Position numbers and translations under genes: made by a program
Source: Phaeocystidibacter marisrubri
GTDB lineage: Bacteria; Bacteroidota; Bacteroidia; Flavobacteriales; Schleiferiaceae
Length of the DNA: 64,000 bases
Assembly: GCF_008933165.1 (NCBI RefSeq)
Contig: NZ_WBVQ01000003.1
Coordinates: forward strand, 124,001 to 188,000
Direction: 5' to 3'
Notes under the pieces: generated by a model
Seen by the model: only the letters and a program-made list of their open reading frames with translations
Databases searched by the model: none
What the model was told of the DNA's origin: nothing
Part shown: one piece after another, positions 37,479-46,472 of the stretch
Layout: each line of letters opens with the position of its first letter
How positions within the stretch are numbered: position 1 is the first letter of the stretch

Positions 37479-39776
37479 ATGAAAAAGACGTTACTATTAT
37501 TGCTGAGTGTTTTATCCTTTGGATTAAGCGCATCTCATATTAAAGGAGGGCAATTGTACTGGGATGCTTTGGGAAGCAATTCCTACAAAGTTTACCTCGA
37601 ACTGTACCCCGAGTGTTCTTCACCTACACCGCCATCTACCACTCCCGTAGTGATTGATGGATCCAACGTTAACCTAAACTTTGTTTCTCAGACCTTCGTT
37701 GCTTCTAGCTGCACCACTTGTACGGGAAATGAACATGTGGTTTGGCTTTATGAAGCCACGGTTAACAATATCGTGGTGCCACCAGCTATTGGCTATTCCA
37801 CCTTTTCATGGACAAGTTGTTGTAGAACGTTCTCGGCTAACTTGGTAGGTGCTCCCAGCATTGGGTTTGAGAGCAGAATGTATCCAGCAGGCCAGAATAA
37901 AAGTAGCGCACGCATTGACCCTGAGTTTTTGATGTCGACCTACAATGGAAAGCGATCGTTTTTATATGTTGAAAACCCTTCGTTTGACAGCGTGTTCGTG
38001 GATCATGCACCTTCGGGTTACGTTGCAAATGGACAGTTTGTTCCAGCGACTTACAGTTCTGGCTTCAGCGCGACGAACCCAACTTCGGCCAATGACTTTT
38101 TAAGTCCAGATGGTTATTTTGAATCGGGTTCTTCTACCAGTGGAATGTACTTCGTTTCCTTTAAATCCAAGGCATTCACACAGCAAGGCATTCCTACTTC
38201 AGATGTGCAAATTGAGTTTGCCATCAATCCGATTGGATCGAGTTCAGGTACCAACCCACCTACGCAATCTGTTATTCCGGTTCAGGGCTATGGAGCGTGG
38301 ACAACAAGTGATTCCATTGTTTATACGACTACCGCATCTCCAGGAGATAGTGTGAAGGTCGAATTCCAATCCTATGACATGGATTTGGATGCGAACTTCC
38401 TTCCTGAACAGATAACAGCACAGTTGGAAATGGCAGCTACAATTCCGGGGAATCCGGTGCTTACACCTGTAGCTCCGCAGTCTGGGTTAACGAGCTCGAT
38501 GACGAATAACACCATCTTTAGTTGGGAGGTTCCGCAAAACATCAATCCAGGTGTTTACCATTTTGCGGTTCGTGTTTTTGACAATCACTGTCCAAATCCT
38601 GGACATTCAATGAGAATGTTGAAGGTGGTGATTCCCAACAATAATTTGGATGTAGACACCTTTGGAATATGTACCAATAGTTTTGTTCAATTGGTTGCTC
38701 CTACTTCAGGTGGTACTTACTCTTGGAGTCCATCCACAGGTTTGAGCAGTGCAAATACAGCGGTAACCATCGCCTCGCCTTCAACCACCACAACCTACAC
38801 CGTTTCAGTGGATGGGGTTGCTAGAGGGCAGTATACCGTAGAAGTTAATCAGCCAATAACACCCGTAGTGACACTATCCTCGGGTGGACAGCTCGAATTG
38901 TCTAACGCCTCTTCTTTTGACGCCTTCGCGTTCCTATATTATTACATTCCTTTTAGCTTCAACACTTCTCCAATAACCGTAAGCGTACCAGGTTTGTACC
39001 ATGCCGTTGGTTTGAATGGTGGATGTTTTAGCCTGTCAGATTCGGTGATGGTAACTCAAGACTCTCTGGCTACTTCACTTCTGGTGAATCAACCGGTAGA
39101 TACGAGTGAGTTTGTGGTGTTTGATCATCAATCTTCCTATCAAATGGAAATTGCTGTTGGTGGGTTTGATGCCACATTGGAAGTTTTGCAGATTATCATT
39201 CCAGGAGCTGAGATGACAGGTAAAACTGGAAATGTTCGCTTGGAAGTAACTCATTACGATGGTACGGTTTACTCTGTGAATGCAACGCCTTATGGTGGAC
39301 ATTCTCTCGCTTTCTACATGCCTGCTCCTGTAGTGTTCTTCGAAAGCGGTCAGTCCAACCTCGAGCTCATTGTTGATAGTGGCTCCGTTTCACTTCCGCT
39401 TGTTCAAGACGAAGCATTCCCATACTTCTTCGGTGATTTAGGAAGAGTTCTATCCGTGAATGGTTCGCTACAGGGCGCGGCACTGACCGATGATATCATT
39501 CCATTTGTCCTTCGCGGTTCTTGGAGTGTTGGTCTAGAAGAAGTAGCAGCCGACTTGGTGGTTTACCCTCAACCTGCGAAAGATGAGATTCGCATTGATG
39601 GATTGATTGATAATACACACTTCTCTCTTGTTGATTTGAATGGTCGCACTTTGAAAGAAGGCATATTGTCTACCGATGGTAGGATTGATGTTGCTGAGTT
39701 TTCAAATGGCGTTTATGTGCTTAACCTTGTCGATGGAAACTACTCGACGTCACTACAAATTATAGTACAACATTGA
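37479..39776 (+). CDS. T9SS-exported surface protein, first of a tandem 765-residue pair
   Basis: A 765-residue secreted protein: signal peptide (1-18), an N-terminal domain with SHIKGGQLYWDA right after the cleavage site and a CCRT motif near residue 107, several beta-sandwich/Ig-like regions, and a T9SS type A sorting domain at the end (VVYPQPAKDEIRIDG). The SH-GG start and the CCR motif match a domain of large gliding-associated surface proteins in Bacteroidota. It is 765 residues, exactly like the next gene, and similar along its whole length, so the two arose by duplication. Function: probably adhesion or surface layer (inference). A terminator follows at 39802. Confidence 0.85.
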   Translation: MKKTLLLLLSVLSFGLSASHIKGGQLYWDALGSNSYKVYLELYPECSSPTPPSTTPVVIDGSNVNLNFVSQTFVASSCTTCTGNEHVVWLYEATVNNIVVPPAIGYSTFSWTSCCRTFSANLVGAPSIGFESRMYPAGQNKSSARIDPEFLMSTYNGKRSFLYVENPSFDSVFVDHAPSGYVANGQFVPATYSSGFSATNPTSANDFLSPDGYFESGSSTSGMYFVSFKSKAFTQQGIPTSDVQIEFAINPIGSSSGTNPPTQSVIPVQGYGAWTTSDSIVYTTTASPGDSVKVEFQSYDMDLDANFLPEQITAQLEMAATIPGNPVLTPVAPQSGLTSSMTNNTIFSWEVPQNINPGVYHFAVRVFDNHCPNPGHSMRMLKVVIPNNNLDVDTFGICTNSFVQLVAPTSGGTYSWSPSTGLSSANTAVTIASPSTTTTYTVSVDGVARGQYTVEVNQPITPVVTLSSGGQLELSNASSFDAFAFLYYYIPFSFNTSPITVSVPGLYHAVGLNGGCFSLSDSVMVTQDSLATSLLVNQPVDTSEFVVFDHQSSYQMEIAVGGFDATLEVLQIIIPGAEMTGKTGNVRLEVTHYDGTVYSVNATPYGGHSLAFYMPAPVVFFESGQSNLELIVDSGSVSLPLVQDEAFPYFFGDLGRVLSVNGSLQGAALTDDIIPFVLRGSWSVGLEEVAADLVVYPQPAKDEIRIDGLIDNTHFSLVDLNGRTLKEGILSTDGRIDVAEFSNGVYVLNLVDGNYSTSLQIIVQH

Positions 39777-39801
39777 TTCATTGATCATGGACGCTCAACT
39801 C

Positions 39802-39829
39802 TCCCCCGGCATTTGTCGGGGGATTTTTT
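39802..39829 (+). terminator. Rho-independent terminator between the paralogs
   Basis: TCCCCCG pairs with CGGGGGA, followed by T6. It lies 25 bases after the first stop and 80 bases before the second gene, so the two are separate transcription units. Confidence 0.85.
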
Positions 39830-39911
39830 CTTACCTCCAAGAACGATAACTTCGCCTAGATTGCACAAGACAAGAAAGTTCACCGTAGTCGATATTAAAA
39901 CGCACCCATAG

Positions 39912-42209
39912 ATGAAGAAATTAGTACTCGCCACATTTTCACTTCTGTTCAGTTTGTCAGCCCTTGCCAACCACTATGTCGGTGGGCAGATCTATTGGGA
40001 TGCAGTAGGAAACGGGAAGTATGTGTTTTATTTGGATAGGATTGAACAGTGTAATATGGGATTCCCTCCCATGCATAGAACGCTTAAAGCGCGCGTGTCT
40101 GGAGTGAGCATTTCTGTGAGACTGCAAAACACGTATCAAATGTGGTCGAATTGTGCATGTTCCAACAGCACATTGCAGGTGCAACACTTTATGAGTGATA
40201 CCATTAGCTTCTCTCTAGGGTCAGCAACTTTTGACGATATCTATTATGAAGAGTGTTGTAGATCTACAACCATGATGAATACGAGTGACGTTGGAATCGT
40301 GGTTACTAGTAGGTTTTACAATACGGGCGTGAATCATTCCAGTGCTCGTTTCGACTTGGTTGAAATGCAAAATTCCAGTCAGAGCGATGAGATTCACTTG
40401 AGAGTGAGTACACCTCAAGCCGACAGCACACATTTCGTGAAATCCACGCCTGTCGTGGGTGTGTTTGGCAGCACGTTTAGCTATGCTACCTACAACTCGG
40501 GATTCAGCGCTACAAATCAGGTTTCATCTGCTGAAATGCTAGATCAAGCGGGACTCTTTAAGGGGAATACAACGACAACGGGTCTTTATGCCATCTCGCT
40601 ACAATCAGACCAGTTCTTGCCAGGTGGGTTGAAAACCGCAGAGATCAAGCTTGAAACCATTTTGAGCGTTACCCCACTGGCTTCGGTTACCAACAACAGC
40701 CCAGACGATACGACCCTTGTATTGAGTGGAAACTGGCAATCGATCAATACTACCGGATATTCAACTACAGCTCAGCCGGGAGACAGTTTACACCTGCGTT
40801 TTTTGAGTATCGATACAGATCTAGACTCAAATTTTCAGCCTCAAACCATTACGGCAAGTATGAAAGGTGACCTGAATCCTGGTACCAATGGCGTTTCCTT
40901 CTTCCCTCAATACCCTCAAAGTTCACTGAGCAGCAGCTACAGTAATAATGTTGAATTTTTATGGGAAGTTCCAGCGGGGATGAGTCCGGGAATTTACAAT
41001 TTCAATGTTCAGTTCGTAGACGACTACTGTGATCAGCCGGGACAAACAGTTATTCCTATAGAAGTTACAATTCCGGGTTTTACTCTGAAGACAGATTCCC
41101 TAGCTACTTGTACTGGGAAGTCGGTGGCGATGGCCTCGCCAAGAGGGGGTGCCGTTTATTCGTGGACGCCAACTACCGGCTTATCCTCTCCATCGTCACC
41201 TGTTACAGATGCCTCACCATCAAGTTCAACCCTCTACACCATTACAGTTGATGGTATTGTAGCGGGAGAGTACTATGTAGATGTTGTAGGATCTGGAGCT
41301 CCGATCGCTTCAACGGCATCAGCTACTTCCATTGAGATCACCAATCCGGAGCGCTATGAAAATCACGCTTTTCACTATGGATATGTACCCGTTTCTTTCA
41401 ACGATACTGTTCTGAATACCCAGGCAACGGGAATGTACCACATTGTGGGTCAGAAGTTAAATTGCTTCGAGACATCGTCTCAAGTAACCTTAGGACAGGA
41501 TACACTCCAGAGCTTCTATATGCTCAGCAAAAATAGGGGGTGGGATGAATATGTCATTTTTGATTCCGCAGATACCTACGATATGAGTTTGCGTATTGGA
41601 AGCGACACCAAGTACATCTTTGCGCGACAATTCATCATTCCAGGTGTCCAGCTTTACGGTGCCAATGCAGGTGTTGACTTAGAAGTTCGAGGAGATGCGG
41701 GGTATGTAGATACCATTCCGGGTGTGATGTACGGCGGACATTCCATGCTCTTTGAATTGCCGAGCAACGAATCGTTTACCCTTGTCGCTCACTTCATATT
41801 GCACTTCACAGGGGATTCCATCCAAATACCATTGATGCAAAACCGCACCCTGCCGTATGCCAATGGCTATTATTTTGTGACGGCGGTGAATGGAAGCTTG
41901 AATGGATCTCCGTTGTACAACGATATCGTTCCCTTCTTTATCAAAGGAGGAACGGGAGTAGGAGTGAGCGAATGGGAGGGAGAAGAGTTTGTGATTTACC
42001 CTCAACCTGCTCAATCTCAACTAACTCTTGAAGGAGTAGGTGAAGGAGCAGAGTACACCTTGTATTCTATTACAGGAGCTGCAGTTTCTGAAGGAATATT
42101 GACTGGAGATCAGACGATTTCAGTTGAGGATCTTCCCTCAGGAGTTTATGTGATCCAAGTGGTAGAAGACGGTCGAGTGAGTAGTCAGAAAATCCAAGTG
42201 CAAAGATAA
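39912..42209 (+). CDS. T9SS-exported surface protein, second of a tandem 765-residue pair
   Basis: Paralog of the preceding gene, identical in length (765 residues). It has a signal peptide (1-19), NHYVGGQIYWDA after it, a CCRSTTMM motif near residue 116, the shared NYSGFSATN-type stretch YNSGFSATN near 196, and a T9SS type A end (FVIYPQPAQSQLTLEG). The two differ most in the middle, where the ligand-binding loops would lie. The conserved cysteines suggest disulphides. It has its own terminator at 42313. The pair may present variant versions of one surface adhesin (inference). Confidence 0.85.
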   Translation: MKKLVLATFSLLFSLSALANHYVGGQIYWDAVGNGKYVFYLDRIEQCNMGFPPMHRTLKARVSGVSISVRLQNTYQMWSNCACSNSTLQVQHFMSDTISFSLGSATFDDIYYEECCRSTTMMNTSDVGIVVTSRFYNTGVNHSSARFDLVEMQNSSQSDEIHLRVSTPQADSTHFVKSTPVVGVFGSTFSYATYNSGFSATNQVSSAEMLDQAGLFKGNTTTTGLYAISLQSDQFLPGGLKTAEIKLETILSVTPLASVTNNSPDDTTLVLSGNWQSINTTGYSTTAQPGDSLHLRFLSIDTDLDSNFQPQTITASMKGDLNPGTNGVSFFPQYPQSSLSSSYSNNVEFLWEVPAGMSPGIYNFNVQFVDDYCDQPGQTVIPIEVTIPGFTLKTDSLATCTGKSVAMASPRGGAVYSWTPTTGLSSPSSPVTDASPSSSTLYTITVDGIVAGEYYVDVVGSGAPIASTASATSIEITNPERYENHAFHYGYVPVSFNDTVLNTQATGMYHIVGQKLNCFETSSQVTLGQDTLQSFYMLSKNRGWDEYVIFDSADTYDMSLRIGSDTKYIFARQFIIPGVQLYGANAGVDLEVRGDAGYVDTIPGVMYGGHSMLFELPSNESFTLVAHFILHFTGDSIQIPLMQNRTLPYANGYYFVTAVNGSLNGSPLYNDIVPFFIKGGTGVGVSEWEGEEFVIYPQPAQSQLTLEGVGEGAEYTLYSITGAAVSEGILTGDQTISVEDLPSGVYVIQVVEDGRVSSQKIQVQR

Positions 42210-42312
42210 TTGTCGACAAATCAGCCAGACAGACATCCCGCTCATTGGGTGTTGGTAAGTGGAGTGAAAGTGCAGACATTGTTATAAATCAACGACCATT
42301 TTTTCAACGGAA

Positions 42313-42345
42313 GACCCCATTGACTTCGGACAGTGGGGTTTTTTC
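42313..42345 (+). terminator. Rho-independent terminator of the second paralog
   Basis: ACCCCA and TGGGGT pair across a loop, followed by T6. It separates the surface protein from the polyamine cluster. Confidence 0.75.
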
Positions 42346-42408
42346 TTTTCCAGTAGTTGGCGATTCAAGGAATATCTGATCCCGACTCTCTTTCTTTTAC
42401 AGATTCGA

Positions 42409-42416
42409 TACATTTG
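42409..42416 (+). promoter_or_regulatory. Putative -7 element of the polyamine-type cluster promoter
   Basis: TACATTTG fits TAnnTTTG and is 22 bases before the DUF4178 ATG. No clear TTG at -33. Confidence 0.5.
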
Positions 42417-42438
42417 AAATCTCACTCAGGAAATCACT

Positions 42439-42969
42439 ATGGCATTTAGCTTATTTAAAAAACGCGATTCCGAAAAGCGCAACACTGTTCTCTCCGCGCT
42501 GGATTTACAACCGGGGTCTACGTTTAACTATCATTCCAAATCTTGGAAAGTAGCAGAGTCTTACCGCTACGACTGGGGAGATGATGACTTTTCATTTGAT
42601 CATAAAGTTGTTTGTGGAGAAGAGTCGTTTGCGCTCAGTGTAGAGGAGTATGATTGGATCCGAATGGTAAAGACCACTCCTATAGTGAACGAGGATTTGC
42701 ACCGTCAATTTGTAGAAGCCTATGCTACAGATAGTGCATTGCCTAAGCGATTCGACCACAATGGGTGCACCTTTGAATTGGTTGAGACCGCTCCTGGATA
42801 CGTGTCAGAATGGGATTCGGACGAGGCAGAAGAATTGATTAATTACGATTACGAGGACATCGCGAATAGAAGTCATGTATTTAGCGTAGAGCAATACGAT
42901 GAGGACGAGTTCGAAATGTTTGAGGGACACAAATTGGGGACGATAGAAATCACTAGAATTAGTCAATGA
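42439..42969 (+). CDS. DUF4178 family protein, first gene of the polyamine-type cluster
   Basis: A 176-residue acidic soluble protein. The DUF4178 core starts with a strand pair around LQPGSTFNYHSKSWKVAESYRYDWG, cut here to PGSTFNY (25-31) and the later FDHNGCTFELVE near 105-116; the W and Tyr-rich motif is typical. DUF4178 is found next to DUF350 and aminopropyltransferase genes in many bacteria. The function is unknown; a binding role toward a modified membrane or surface partner is a guess. It is followed by a one-base gap, and the -7 box is at 42409. Confidence 0.82.
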   Translation: MAFSLFKKRDSEKRNTVLSALDLQPGSTFNYHSKSWKVAESYRYDWGDDDFSFDHKVVCGEESFALSVEEYDWIRMVKTTPIVNEDLHRQFVEAYATDSALPKRFDHNGCTFELVETAPGYVSEWDSDEAEELINYDYEDIANRSHVFSVEQYDEDEFEMFEGHKLGTIEITRISQ

Positions 42970-42970
42970 T

Positions 42971-43684
42971 ATGAGCGAAGGAAATGCAAAGTTGCGCGCG
43001 ATAGGTGCAGTGCTACTCATTGTTTTGCTAGGTGTAGGGGTTGCACAGTGCAGCTCGAAGAGGAAGATTGAAGATGGGGTGAACGTGGTGATTCGCAATC
43101 ATGCAGCCGATAAGAATTACTCCATTTTGCTGGCGGATATGGACTTTAGAGATGACAAGTATTACCATAAATACGATGTGATCTTGATGGACCCAGACTC
43201 TACTTTCCGGGAAGAGCACACAGATTGGATGGAGGTTTCACCACCGTATTTTCAAAGGTGTCAGAATGCTATGGGGATGGAAGTGGCGTCCTGTGTGAAT
43301 GGTAAAGTTGAGCAGAATATCGCTCCTCCTGGGTATTCCAATCACGTGGGGAATCCGCACTACGGTCGTTGGCACGGCGGTTATTGGATTTTCTTCTCTC
43401 GATATTCTTGGTTGGGATCGCGGTATCGCAACTCGTACTATCGTCCCGATTACAATTCCTACAATACATATAGCTCCAGCTACCGAGCGCACAATCGCGA
43501 TTACTACGGCCAGTCTGGTAAATATGGAACCAGTGCGTATACAAGTACCCAGCAAGGGAAGTCGACCACATGGGGGGGAAGATCTCCTCAGTTTAAGAAC
43601 AATGTGAGAAGCCAAGTTAAACGATCAGCGACGAGATACACGCGTTCTTCTACGCGCTCTCGATCAGGTGGATTCGGTAAATAG
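42971..43684 (+). CDS. Membrane-anchored Tyr/Arg/Ser-rich protein of the polyamine-type cluster
   Basis: A 237-residue protein that I do not recognise as a family. The N-terminus has one hydrophobic segment (about residues 8-25, AIGAVLLIVLLGVGVAQ) followed by a Cys that could be a lipobox (VAQC), so it is probably a lipoprotein or single-pass membrane protein. Residues 35-130 are a folded-looking region, and residues 135-237 are low complexity, rich in Tyr, Arg, Ser and Gly (YRNSYYR, SATRYTRSSTRSRSGG). It lies between DUF4178 and DUF350 in a tight operon. It could be the substrate of aminopropyl transfer or a scaffold (speculation). Confidence 0.7.
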   Translation: MSEGNAKLRAIGAVLLIVLLGVGVAQCSSKRKIEDGVNVVIRNHAADKNYSILLADMDFRDDKYYHKYDVILMDPDSTFREEHTDWMEVSPPYFQRCQNAMGMEVASCVNGKVEQNIAPPGYSNHVGNPHYGRWHGGYWIFFSRYSWLGSRYRNSYYRPDYNSYNTYSSSYRAHNRDYYGQSGKYGTSAYTSTQQGKSTTWGGRSPQFKNNVRSQVKRSATRYTRSSTRSRSGGFGK

Positions 43685-43691
43685 AAACAGG

Positions 43692-44582
43692 ATGGAAGAA
43701 TATATGACCGATATCAAAGTGGGACTTGGATACGCAGTAGGGGCTATAGCTCTGATATGGTTTGCCAAGTACATGTTGACCAGCTTTCGCAAAAACCTGA
43801 ACATTCGACAAGAACTTACAGAACATGATAACCTCGCCTTTGCCTTGGCTATTGTGGGGTATTTCGTGGCGGTGATCATCGTGATTGCGAGTGCCATTGT
43901 TGGGCCATCTCATGGTTGGACTCAAGACATGCTTGCCCTCTTTTTCTATGGATCCATCGCCATTTTATTGTTGAATCTTTCGGCCATGCTGAATGACAAA
44001 ATCATCTTGCGAAACTTCTCTATCCGCGATGAGATTTTCCGCGATCAAAATGCGGGAATGGGTGCCATTGAAGCGGGCAATTACATCGCTTCTGCGCTCA
44101 TTGTATTTGGAGCCGTTTCAGGAAGTGGTGTAGATTTTTTCCCGGAACACTCCAGTGGATATTGGTTGTCGGGATTGATTACTGCTGTTGTTTTCTGGAT
44201 GGTAGGTCAAATCCTCCTATTCGGGTTTACTCATTTCTACAATCTCATCGTTCCTTTTAACATACACGATGAAATAGAGAAGGATAATGCAGCGGTAGGA
44301 GTTTCTTATGCCGGAGTGTTAATCGCAGTAGGTTTGTTGATTGGTAGTGGAATTAGTGGTGATTTTGTGAGTTGGGCAGACCATTTTACTTGGCTGGGAA
44401 TAGAGGTCGGTATTGGGTTGATCGCACTTCCACTTATTCGTTGGATAACCGATGTGATCTTGCTTCCGGGTGCTAAAATCACGGATGAGTTGGTGAATCA
44501 AGAAAAGCCCAATGTGGGTGTAGGCATCATTGAAGCTTTTGCTTACGTGGGCGGTGCAGCGATTACTCTATTGGTTGTATAA
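43692..44582 (+). CDS. DUF350 (duplicated) membrane protein of the polyamine-type cluster
   Basis: A 296-residue membrane protein made of two similar halves, each with about four transmembrane helices (duplicated DUF350). The helices are around 12-35, 55-80, 85-110, 125-150 and again in the second half. A recurring short motif, IRDEIFRDQNAGMGAI near residue 118 and IHDEIEKDNAAVGVSYAG near residue 200, marks the two repeats. DUF350 proteins accompany polyamine or peptide-ligase genes in many bacteria (E. coli yjfL). It sits 7 bases after the previous gene and 4 bases before the aminopropyltransferase. Role: probably a membrane component of the same pathway (inference). Confidence 0.85.
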   Translation: MEEYMTDIKVGLGYAVGAIALIWFAKYMLTSFRKNLNIRQELTEHDNLAFALAIVGYFVAVIIVIASAIVGPSHGWTQDMLALFFYGSIAILLLNLSAMLNDKIILRNFSIRDEIFRDQNAGMGAIEAGNYIASALIVFGAVSGSGVDFFPEHSSGYWLSGLITAVVFWMVGQILLFGFTHFYNLIVPFNIHDEIEKDNAAVGVSYAGVLIAVGLLIGSGISGDFVSWADHFTWLGIEVGIGLIALPLIRWITDVILLPGAKITDELVNQEKPNVGVGIIEAFAYVGGAAITLLVV

Positions 44583-44586
44583 TTTG

Positions 44587-46128
44587 ATGAACGCCAAGTC
44601 GACATTACTCAAGGCAGCCCTCTTTGCAACGGGCTTCTCTGGAATCGTTTCTGAGTACGTGCTTGCTACATTGGCGAGCTATTTCTTGGGGGATTCCATC
44701 GTGCAATGGGCATTGGTCATTTCTCTTATGCTCTTTTTCATGGGGATTGGCGCTCGAATCACCCGTCAGATTGAAAAGAACGTCTTTGCATGGTTGGTAG
44801 GGACAGAGTTTTTACTCTCCATTATCGTTTCGCTATCGGCACTGCTCACCTATGCCTTTGCCGCTTATTCAGATTTTACAGGGTTATTGATCTATTCCAT
44901 TTCTGCACTAACAGGGTGCCTCATCGGAATGGAACTCCCCTTGGCTATTCGACTTAATGATCAATTTGAAGTACTTCAGGTCAACGTGTCGAATATTCTG
45001 GAAAAGGACTATTATGGGAGTTTGGTGGGCGGCGTGTTTTTTGTTTTTATCGGTTTGCCCTATCTCGGATTGGCCTACACACCCATCGCGCTTGGATTAG
45101 TGAACCTACTAGTAGGCATCGCTTTACTCAATGTTTTTCCAGCATTTGGTAAATGGGGGAAGATGGGGTGGAATGCTCTAGCCTTTGTGCTCGTGGCGTT
45201 CATCTCAGCGTCATTCGCTTTTGCAGATCATGTGATTCAGTACGGAGAACAAAAGAATTATTCCGACAAGATTATCTATCAAGATCAAAGTCCGTATCAG
45301 AAAATAGTCATCACTCAGTGGAAGAATGATTTTTGGTTGTATTTGAATCAGAACCTACAGTTCTCAACGATGGATGAACCGCTTTACCACGAGGTTTTGG
45401 TTCACCCTGTCATGCAACTGCATCCGCACCCTACCCATGTGGCTATTTTGGGAGGAGGCGATGGATGCGCGGTTCGCGAATTGTTGAAGTACGAATCCAT
45501 TGAGTCCATTACGCTGGTCGATTTAGATCCTGCTATGGTGGAGCTGGCCAAGACGCATGATGTTCTGGTCCGACAAAATGATTCGTCTTTTTATTCGCCC
45601 AAAGTGCATATCTACAACGATGATGCCTATCATTACATGGATACTTCACGTGCCTTATACGATGTTATTATCCTCGACTTGCCCGATCCTAGAACGGTAG
45701 AGTTAAGTCGGATGTACAGCTATGAGTTCTACTCCATTTGCAAGCGTCAACTTCGTCCTGGTGGTGTACTCATCACCCAAGCGGGGAGTCCCTATTTTGC
45801 GCCGAGCAGCTTCAGGTGTATCGATCTCACCCTTCAGAAGGCTGGATTTTCCACCTTGCCCATCCACAATAATATCCTTACCATGGGAGAGTGGGGGTGG
45901 GTTATCGGAAGCGCAGATTCAACTTCGAAAAACGAGCTCATCCAACGTGTGAAGGCCGGAGATTGGGAGGAGCTTCCATTGGAATTTATGAATGGCGAAG
46001 CGGTGAGTTTGATTACGTCATTTGGTCAGAATTACTTTGAGCAGAAGATCGATTCCATTCAACCCAATCACGTACACGACCCCGTGCTGTACCACTACTA
46101 TTTAAATGGAAGATGGGATACCTATTGA
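44587..46128 (+). CDS. Membrane-embedded aminopropyltransferase (spermidine synthase family)
   Basis: A 513-residue protein: about seven transmembrane helices fill residues 8-220, then a soluble aminopropyltransferase domain. The SAM/dcSAM-binding loop is LGGGDGCAVREL near 288-299, followed by VDLDPAMVELA near 310, the NDDAYHYM near 343 and a LDLPDPRTVELSRMYS stretch near 365, which corresponds to the polyamine-binding region but uses DLPDP instead of the DxTDP of soluble SpeE. It would transfer an aminopropyl group from decarboxylated SAM to an amine at the membrane. The ATG at 44587 is chosen because the earlier codons lie in the previous gene. Confidence 0.88.
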   Translation: MNAKSTLLKAALFATGFSGIVSEYVLATLASYFLGDSIVQWALVISLMLFFMGIGARITRQIEKNVFAWLVGTEFLLSIIVSLSALLTYAFAAYSDFTGLLIYSISALTGCLIGMELPLAIRLNDQFEVLQVNVSNILEKDYYGSLVGGVFFVFIGLPYLGLAYTPIALGLVNLLVGIALLNVFPAFGKWGKMGWNALAFVLVAFISASFAFADHVIQYGEQKNYSDKIIYQDQSPYQKIVITQWKNDFWLYLNQNLQFSTMDEPLYHEVLVHPVMQLHPHPTHVAILGGGDGCAVRELLKYESIESITLVDLDPAMVELAKTHDVLVRQNDSSFYSPKVHIYNDDAYHYMDTSRALYDVIILDLPDPRTVELSRMYSYEFYSICKRQLRPGGVLITQAGSPYFAPSSFRCIDLTLQKAGFSTLPIHNNILTMGEWGWVIGSADSTSKNELIQRVKAGDWEELPLEFMNGEAVSLITSFGQNYFEQKIDSIQPNHVHDPVLYHYYLNGRWDTY

Positions 46129-46129
46129 T

Positions 46130-46426
46130 ATGAAGGCAGCTATATATTCATACAATGTGTGGGTAGGGGAAGTCGACGGAAATCGATTGCGAGACTTGCT
46201 AGATTTCACTTTGTACCGTGCGGGATTTGAGGTGTTAAATTTCATGGAACACCACTTTGAACCGCAAGGCTATACGGCAATTTGGCTGTTAAGTGAAAGT
46301 CATTTGGCGGTTCATACCTTTCCAGAGGAAGCCAAAGCATATATAGAACTCAGCAGTTGTAATAAGACAAAGAATGCCTTATTTGCTGAGATAATTTCTC
46401 CTCTTGGAATAAAGGAAGTTCGATAG
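46130..46426 (+). CDS. speD: Very small S-adenosylmethionine decarboxylase (SpeD/SpeH type)
   Basis: A 98-residue pyruvoyl-dependent AdoMetDC, shorter than the ~120-130 residues of typical prokaryotic enzymes. The self-cleaving pair is Glu56-Ser57 in ESHLAVHTFPE, and the spacing Ser57 to His62 to Cys77 (+5 and +20) matches Ser63, His68 and Cys83 of the Thermotoga enzyme; Thr49 sits where the Thermotoga Ser55 is. So it keeps the residues for autocatalysis and catalysis. It starts 1 base after the aminopropyltransferase stop (TGA at 46126), so they are co-expressed. It would supply decarboxylated SAM to that enzyme. Confidence 0.9.
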   Translation: MKAAIYSYNVWVGEVDGNRLRDLLDFTLYRAGFEVLNFMEHHFEPQGYTAIWLLSESHLAVHTFPEEAKAYIELSSCNKTKNALFAEIISPLGIKEVR

Positions 46427-46472
46427 ATAGAGTAAATAGTACACTTTTGTCAGAATCCTCTATTTTTATAGG

